DNA from: Magicicada septendecula
Taxonomy: Eukaryota > Arthropoda > Insecta > Hemiptera > Cicadidae
DNA: 64,000 nt
Assembly: GCA_034769895.1 (NCBI GenBank)
Contig: CM068367.1
Location: 1,316,727,046-1,316,791,045 of the forward strand
Direction: 5' to 3'
The notes beneath the pieces were generated by a model. The model was not told where the DNA came from. It searched no databases and worked only from the letters and a program-made list of their open reading frames with translations. Positions 58,976 to 64,000 of the stretch are shown here, in pieces. The position numbers were made by a program, and so were the translations under genes. Within the stretch, counting starts at the first letter, position 1; the number at the start of each line of letters is the position of its first letter.

Positions 58976-60717
58976 CGGGTAGCCTTCCCCTTAAAAAAAA
59001 AAAATTTATTTCAAAAAATTTTTCTCAAAACTTTGAGATGGGGTAATGAGGCGGCTCATGATTTTCTGCATAGTAAATTGTTTAAGTCTTAAACTGATAT
59101 ATAAACTGTGAAGATAAATGAAATTTTAAAATAAAAAGGGCAGCATGTTAAAGAAACATTTAAAACTTTAATTCACACGGCTATCAGGCTAATTCTGTCT
59201 TGTGTATAAGTTATAAAACCATATTACACTAAATTCACCGGATTGTATTGTAATCACAGATTAAATAAAACATACAGGTTCTGTTACACATCACTATCTT
59301 ATCAGAAATGTAAAGTACTGGGAGATTACAGTTTGTACCAGTGAAATTAACATACATTTATCAATGTACGATAGACAAGAAAATGGAAACCCCATTGGCT
59401 CTGATATTCAGCATAACTGTAAAACTTTTTTACTTGAGGTTGACTCACCTAGCCCTACTTTCACTTTCAGAACAGTACTACACACCAAGCAAAATCTATA
59501 AAGCAGCACAAAAATTATTTAGCTGTAAATAAAAAAAAATAAAATAAATAAATCAGTGTCACTCCAGACTTCCAATATATATGTTTACTATAGTCTGAAG
59601 TTATGTATGAACATTCATAGCATATGTTTCAACATGGTTTATTAATGTTCTCTAACATGTAACAAAACATTATGGCAGTAATATGGTTACTCATTCTGAC
59701 GAGCTTACTCCAGTCGCTAAGAATTCAATTTATCTATAAATATGCAAATAAAACTTAGCACACAGGTAGTTTAATTGATTAAATACAACAAAAAATAAAG
59801 TAATAAAAACAGTTTAAAGGTAATGCCGACTTAAACATTTTTACTGTTTAAATATCTGTGAATTGTTCATAATCGACACATCAAAATAAAATTCTGCCTA
59901 ATGCTAGAAGTGCAATCTGTAACTTAATATTTCACTTTAAAAAATTATATAAAAAATCACACACACAGGCGAGATATTTTATATTGAAATATCAATATCA
60001 GAGTTGACAGCTGTATAGGCTAGGTACTTTAAAATACATCTTAACAGCTTAGTTTCATTTAAATGTGTAAAAAGTGGTTTAGTGTGCAGTCTTTATTATG
60101 TTTATTTTATGGTGCATAGTAGTGGAGTGTGGTTATGAAATTTCTAGTGACTATAAGAACAATCTGCTTAAAAATGTACAAAATGTTCAAGGAAATTTGA
60201 GAAAGGCATATTGGTTCAATATCAGAATTGTCTCAAAGGATCTGTATATTTTCAGTATGAAGTGGAAAAATTACAGGCATTACTTGGGTTAGAAAATTTT
60301 TCCATAAATCTTATATCACCGTGATCCAATAGAAAAATCATCCCATACTACACTAATTTTCTTGTATCCACCAAACAAGAATTACATTTGGATGCAAAAC
60401 CACTTTCATCTAGAAATATAAAATTAAATGTTTTAGCAGAACCACTGAATTAATTTCTCCTTAGAACAGAATTGGACTTGACATAATTAATTAATCCAAT
60501 AAAAGACTTAACCCCTAACTGAATTAGTCGTGAGTGTTATTTTAGAATTAATGCCAAGATTTCTGCTTAAGGTGTTCCAAGCAACCAGCACACACTGATG
60601 ATGAAATTTCTGTAGAGGAGTGTAAAAAAAACTACAAGTAGTGTATATACTCAGACCTAGCTCAACAGGGCTACGAGCCATAGTCCAGACCTATGTATGA
60701 GGACTTCAGAGAGTATA
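58976..60717. other. AT-rich sequence, no gene seen
   Basis: I find no supported feature in this stretch. Confidence 0.5.
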
Positions 60718-60939
60718 TTAAGGTGCGTCCAGACTCGCAACAATGTATCATAACGCAACACCGTCGTGTGTCATATTTAGACGGTACACCGCAACTGCAA
60801 CATTGTAACGTCGGAGCGCAACATCGGGGCATTCCATCGCTTGTCAGTTTTCCAGCGTCGCATCAAAGGAATGTTACGCACTGGTGTTACGCATGCTCTT
60901 TGCATGTCTGGATCAGTTCTTTTATCAGTACGCAACATG

Positions 60940-61044
60940 GAGTGGGCTGAAGAACTTACGCTGCAATTTACTGAAGTGTATCACAGTAAAGTAATATTGT
61001 GGGATACAAACCTCGGTGACATTCTAGTTGAGCCCGGTAACTGA
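60940..61044 (+). pseudogene. MADF/Myb-SANT-like fragment in MITE
   Basis: Encodes MEWAEELTLQFTEVYHSKVI then LWDTNLGDI and stops after 34 residues. The tryptophan, the leucine/tyrosine helix and the LWD with following aspartate fit the first half of a MADF domain. In Harbinger elements a Myb-like/MADF protein helps bring the transposase to the DNA. The rest of the domain is deleted. Confidence 0.5.
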
Positions 61045-61107
61045 TTGAAATTTCAAATCTAAAAGTAACTGATTACCAGTATACATTCTTCTATTATACA
61101 ACTACGT

Positions 61108-61221
61108 ATGCCACCATCGTCTTTCCCGACATTTCTTCTTTTTTTACTAAATAGTCCATGACTTATGCCACCATCGTCTTTCCCGACATTTCTTCTTTTT
61201 TTACTAAATAGTCCATGACTA
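61108..61221 (-). repeat. 57-bp tandem duplication in MITE
   Basis: The segment starting atgccaccatcgtctttccc occurs at 61108 and again at 61165 with no difference that I can see. On the minus strand the duplicate is exactly 19 codons (HGLFSKKRRNVGKDDGGI), so it keeps the frame. Identity implies it is recent. Confidence 0.9.
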
Positions 61222-61432
61222 TATAGGCTGCCGTAGCAATATCCATATTTTATCCTGCACACTACACGTACACTACACCTGTACACGTTTTCAACTAGAA
61301 CTGATGGATGGAATGGCATAGTGTTGCGAACATCTGTTACGCGACCATGTCCTGTTGCGCATACAATGTATGTGTCACAACCATGTCCTGTTGTGATACA
61401 ATACGTTGTTGCACGTCTGGACGCACCTTTAC

Positions 61433-61558
61433 CTTCCACTGCACCAAACGATTTAGGAAATAAACGCTGTAATGTAAAAACTTTTTTGTAACAGAAATAA
61501 TCCTTTCCAAGATTATTTTTAAACACCTTGTCCAAAAAAACTTTAAAAAAACTATATC
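61433..61558 (-). CDS. Possible host exon next to MITE (unidentified)
   Basis: A 126-base segment on the minus strand, open throughout, reading FFKVFLDKVFKNNLGKDYF then CYKKVFTLQRLFPKSFGAVE. It has an acceptor-like TTCAG just upstream (61561-61559) and a donor-like GTAAAG (61432 downward). It would be a phase 1/phase 1 exon. The donor's TAA is the MITE's target duplication. I do not recognise the protein and found no partner exon, so it may be chance or an unrelated TE fragment. Confidence 0.25.
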
Positions 61559-61559
61559 C

Positions 61560-62471
61560 TGAACTTGAAATAAACCCTAACTTGTGTAAGAGAATATATG
61601 TCCATGTTACACTACAATGTAACCTTTGTTACATTTTATTCAGTATATAAAATTTTGTCAGTGTCACCATATGTAAGTCAGTTTTCTTATTAATATAAGA
61701 TTCTATACATGACATTGCACATACAATTATATTTATTATTTGTTTGGAATGTGAATTTTTTTTAAACATAACTACTATATCTTAAAAAACATTTTCTACA
61801 CTGAAATTTATAACATAAACTTTAATACTTTTTTTCAACTGCCTTTGTATTTTTTTATATTTCTACATTTGCACTGTGTGGAGACATACATACTTGACAA
61901 AAGTTTAAAAAATATTAGGCACGTAATGCCTTTTTCCTGTAAATGAATACTGTATATTGTATGAGTCATAGATAAATTTAATGACTGAAAGCACTATATA
62001 GATAATCTAAAGACTACTTGATTTTTTTTCTCCATATATTATCCAGAAAGCATTAGTTTCTATTTCTGTGATCAACTGATTTGTGTATTGAACTGGATGA
62101 AGTTACTCCCATTTGTGTTCCCAAAAGTGTCTGTCTCTAGCTGTCCGTGTACACTGGTTTTTATCAGACACTGTCTCTGGAAGGTGTTCCAGCATTTATT
62201 CTTCTGGTCCTTGACTGTCGCTATACTAGGCTTGGCTCACTTATCCTCTGCTTGAATCAGCCCAATTCCATTCTGCTTGCTACCTGTACACCAAAACTAT
62301 TGCTTTCATTTGTTCTCATACCCAGCCTTTTACTTTTCTCTTTATGAACGGAGTTCCAGCAGAAAGTAATCTTTGTAGATTGTTGTGTCCCAGTATATTA
62401 TGATTCTTCAGGCTTGTTGTTTTGGTATCATTAGTTTATATTATGGCTATCTATTAAATACTTCCGCTTTT
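61560..62471. other. AT-rich sequence, no gene seen
   Basis: A 66-codon frame (62147-62347) is leucine-rich without a signature. I see nothing else. Confidence 0.45.
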
Positions 62472-62685
62472 AATTATTTCAATTATTATCCGGGGTGTAA
62501 GGCCGTGGTCTCCTGAAATTCTCATGCTGACTGATGTTGATGTTATAGTCAGATGTTTTGGGCTCACTTCTGAAGGCCACCTTCAGTGCATGGTTTCTGA
62601 AATGCTGACAAGATGTGCATCAGTAAACCACAGTGCTGTAGCAGACCTAGGCCTTACAACCTGGATAATAATTTAAATAATTATT
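62472..62685. mobile_element. Foldback element, possibly PLE-derived
   Basis: The ends are inverted copies. Left: aattattatccggggtgtaaggcc. Right, on the minus strand: aattattatccaggttgtaaggcc. On the minus strand near 62545-62595 a CTGAAGG, T, GGC...GCC, CAAAAC sequence resembles a decayed hammerhead core. No target duplication or tail is clear. Confidence 0.45.
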
Positions 62686-62689
62686 ACAC

Positions 62690-63480
62690 TAGCCGTGAAA
62701 GCCTAAGAAACAGATTACTTCTGATTTTAGTTGCAACAGGAACCGCTTAGTTTTGATAATGAATGCAGATTTCTATCATACGAATATACTCAACTAGATG
62801 TTTGGTTCCACAAGTTCTGGATTATTTTTCTTCTAATGGAGTATAACACTGGGAATGCCAACATTGGGAGTCTCAGACGAGGAATGGCAAAATTAAAATT
62901 AACATAGTTGCCTTTCAACTTGCATGCCATACTATGCTCCTGGCAAATGTGGTGTAATGAAGAGAAGTATAAAACCAAACTAAATAGTGTTGAAAAATAT
63001 AAGGACTACAATAGCAAAAACACGCATAAACTTCTCAAAATGTTGCGGGTTATAGTGTTAACATGTAGGACATATACAATGAAGGGGGGAGAATATCTAC
63101 TCACTGATTTGTATAATATTGTATATTATTTGTACAATAGAATAATTGGTACAATGTGCTAACTATAATTAATTTCACATACAGCTGCTGTTCAATATTG
63201 TAAAACAAAAAAGAAAATCAAATCTAAAGTTACACATACTGTACGACTGCATAGTGAATCACTTATGTCTTGTGTAATTATGTCCAGTGATGTAATTAAT
63301 TTCGTGTATCCATAGTATTTAATAGTTTAAATGATCTGAGTACATTTTTTGCCTAGTTGGTGATAATTGGTAGAACCACCATGTACAGGTCATATGCTGA
63401 AGCTTTTGAGGTTACAATGCCTAACATCAAAATAATTTCATGTTTATTTTTGTTCTCATCTAAAAAAACTGATTCGATAA
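62690..63480. other. AT-rich sequence, no gene seen
   Basis: Open frames at 62790-63162 show no signature. I find no further feature. Confidence 0.45.
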
Positions 63481-63528
63481 TTTTTAAACAGAATTATCAC
63501 TGCTGCACACCACTGTAGAAAAATTATT

Positions 63529-63570
63529 CCGATTAGCGTTTTCAAGCTTCTCAGCTCATCGTCAGATCGG
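63529..63570 (-). ncRNA. Hammerhead-like motif, array unit 1
   Basis: Minus strand: CCGAT (stem I), CTGACGA core, one T, GAGCT-GAGA-AGCTT (stem II), GAAA, a minimal stem III (ACGC between A and T), TA, then ATCGG pairing fully with CCGAT. Core bases are all present. Confidence 0.55.
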
Positions 63571-63608
63571 AAATCGTCACTTTTGCACACCACTATAGAA
63601 AAATTATT

Positions 63609-63650
63609 CCGATTAGCCTTTTCAAGCTTTTCAGCTCATCGTCAGATCGG
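63609..63650 (-). ncRNA. Hammerhead-like motif, array unit 2
   Basis: Same as unit 1, with stem II loop GAAA and AGGC in place of ACGC in stem III. Stem I CCGAT/ATCGG is intact. Confidence 0.55.
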
Positions 63651-63656
63651 AAATCG

Positions 63657-63696
63657 TCTAACGATGAGCTGAGAAGCTTGAAAGCACTAAGCGAAA
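63657..63696 (+). ncRNA. Hammerhead-like motif, inverted unit 3 (altered)
   Basis: Plus strand: core CTAACGA (invariant G5 changed to A), T, GAGCT-GAGA-AGCTT, GAAA, GCACTA. Stem I pairing is lost. Predicted inactive. Confidence 0.45.
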
Positions 63697-64000
63697 TAAT
63701 TTTTCTATAGTGGTGTGCAACCATGATAATTCTGTTTGTGATTATAACCACCAACACAACTTTCTTAATTAAATTTCAATTAGCGCAATTACAGTAATTC
63801 TTTTGCTATCATGTAATTATTTCCTGGGGATCTGTCTGCATATTAACATCAAAGAAACATAAATACTTCATTAGTAATAAAAATGTGTGATAACGTAACT
63901 AAGAGTCAGTTTATTTAAATGTCACCTTTACCATACATTACTCTGTGTTCATTGGGTTTGGCTAAGGGACCTGGAGGGTTTTCTTTTAAGGGAGAGCAGA

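Larger units (their letters stand above)
60721..61428 (+). mobile_element. PIF/Harbinger-type MITE
   Basis: Terminal repeats AGGTGCGTCCAGAC at 60721 and complement ending at 61428, flanked by TTA on both sides (60718-60720; 61429-61431). TTA/TWA duplication is the hallmark of PIF/Harbinger elements. At 708 bp it has no transposase, but 60940-61044 begins like a MADF/Myb-SANT domain, the second protein these elements carry. It also contains a 57-bp tandem duplication. Confidence 0.8.
63485..63775. mobile_element. PLE-type foldback with hammerhead array
   Basis: Two direct units of 80 bp (gcacac at 63505 and 63585) are followed by one inverted unit (63657-63722). The outer ends aaacagaattatcactg and ataattctgtttg mirror each other. 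A 33-35-base tail (63739-63775, gtgattataaccaccaacac onward) lies on the right only. The same tail occurs inverted at 46379-46413. No coding body. Each unit contains a hammerhead-like motif. Confidence 0.7.

Overview
This window is animal nuclear DNA, most likely from an arthropod and probably an insect. It is AT-rich, intron-bearing and dominated by transposable elements. Nothing in it looks bacterial or viral. The only host gene I can name is GOLPH3, the Golgi phosphoprotein 3 / Vps74 PI4P reader. Its last two coding exons lie on the minus strand at 27138-27313 and 22812-23060, with sound splice sites. The rest of the gene should lie to the right, outside the window or hidden among large insertions.

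Layout. 0.7-2.6 kb: Penelope-like element (PLE) remnant with inverted arms. 3.2-7.5 kb: old LTR retrotransposon remnant, interrupted by an unclassified repeat and a PLE-derived foldback. 7.9-8.8 kb: mariner foldback. 9.9 kb: solitary hammerhead-like PLE end. 11.4-14.2 kb: Ginger-like cut-and-paste transposon (gypsy-type integrase plus CXC tail) carrying a tRNA-derived SINE. 15.4-17.05 kb: second PLE. 18.35-19.47 kb: decayed mariner. 22.8-27.3 kb: two GOLPH3 exons, whose intron holds another mariner and a third PLE. 27.4-44.2 kb: a 16.8-kb Ty3/gypsy retrotransposon with 2.3-kb LTRs. A 3.4-kb hAT transposon sits in its left LTR and a 3.4-kb Sola-like transposon sits in gag. 46.4 kb: foldback. 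46.86-48.17 kb: mariner. 49.4-51.6 kb: the best preserved PLE, with a 523-codon RT + GIY-YIG reading frame. 53.2-56.5 kb: mariner remnant running into nested tandem duplications. 57-59 kb: unclassified repeat related to the one at 4.4-5.3 kb. 60.7-61.4 kb: Harbinger-type MITE. 62.5 and 63.5-63.8 kb: foldbacks.

The strongest common thread is the PLEs. Full, truncated and arms-only copies share one architecture. Each has a short target duplication, inverted arms, a unique tail of about 35-46 bp on one side only, and a hammerhead-ribozyme-like motif in the arms. The motif pattern is CTGANGA, one extra base, stem II, GAAA, a very short stem III, then a cleavage-type triplet. Some copies have a pairing stem I and some carry point changes at catalytic positions. 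Hammerheads and one-sided tails are known for PLEs. What merits checking here is the shared extra base, a hammerhead overlapping the stop codon of the RT/endonuclease frame, and an 80-bp tandem plus inverted hammerhead array in a body-less foldback.

Annotation was done by eye. Repeat boundaries given to the base rest on visible terminal repeats or target duplications. Those marked approximate do not.
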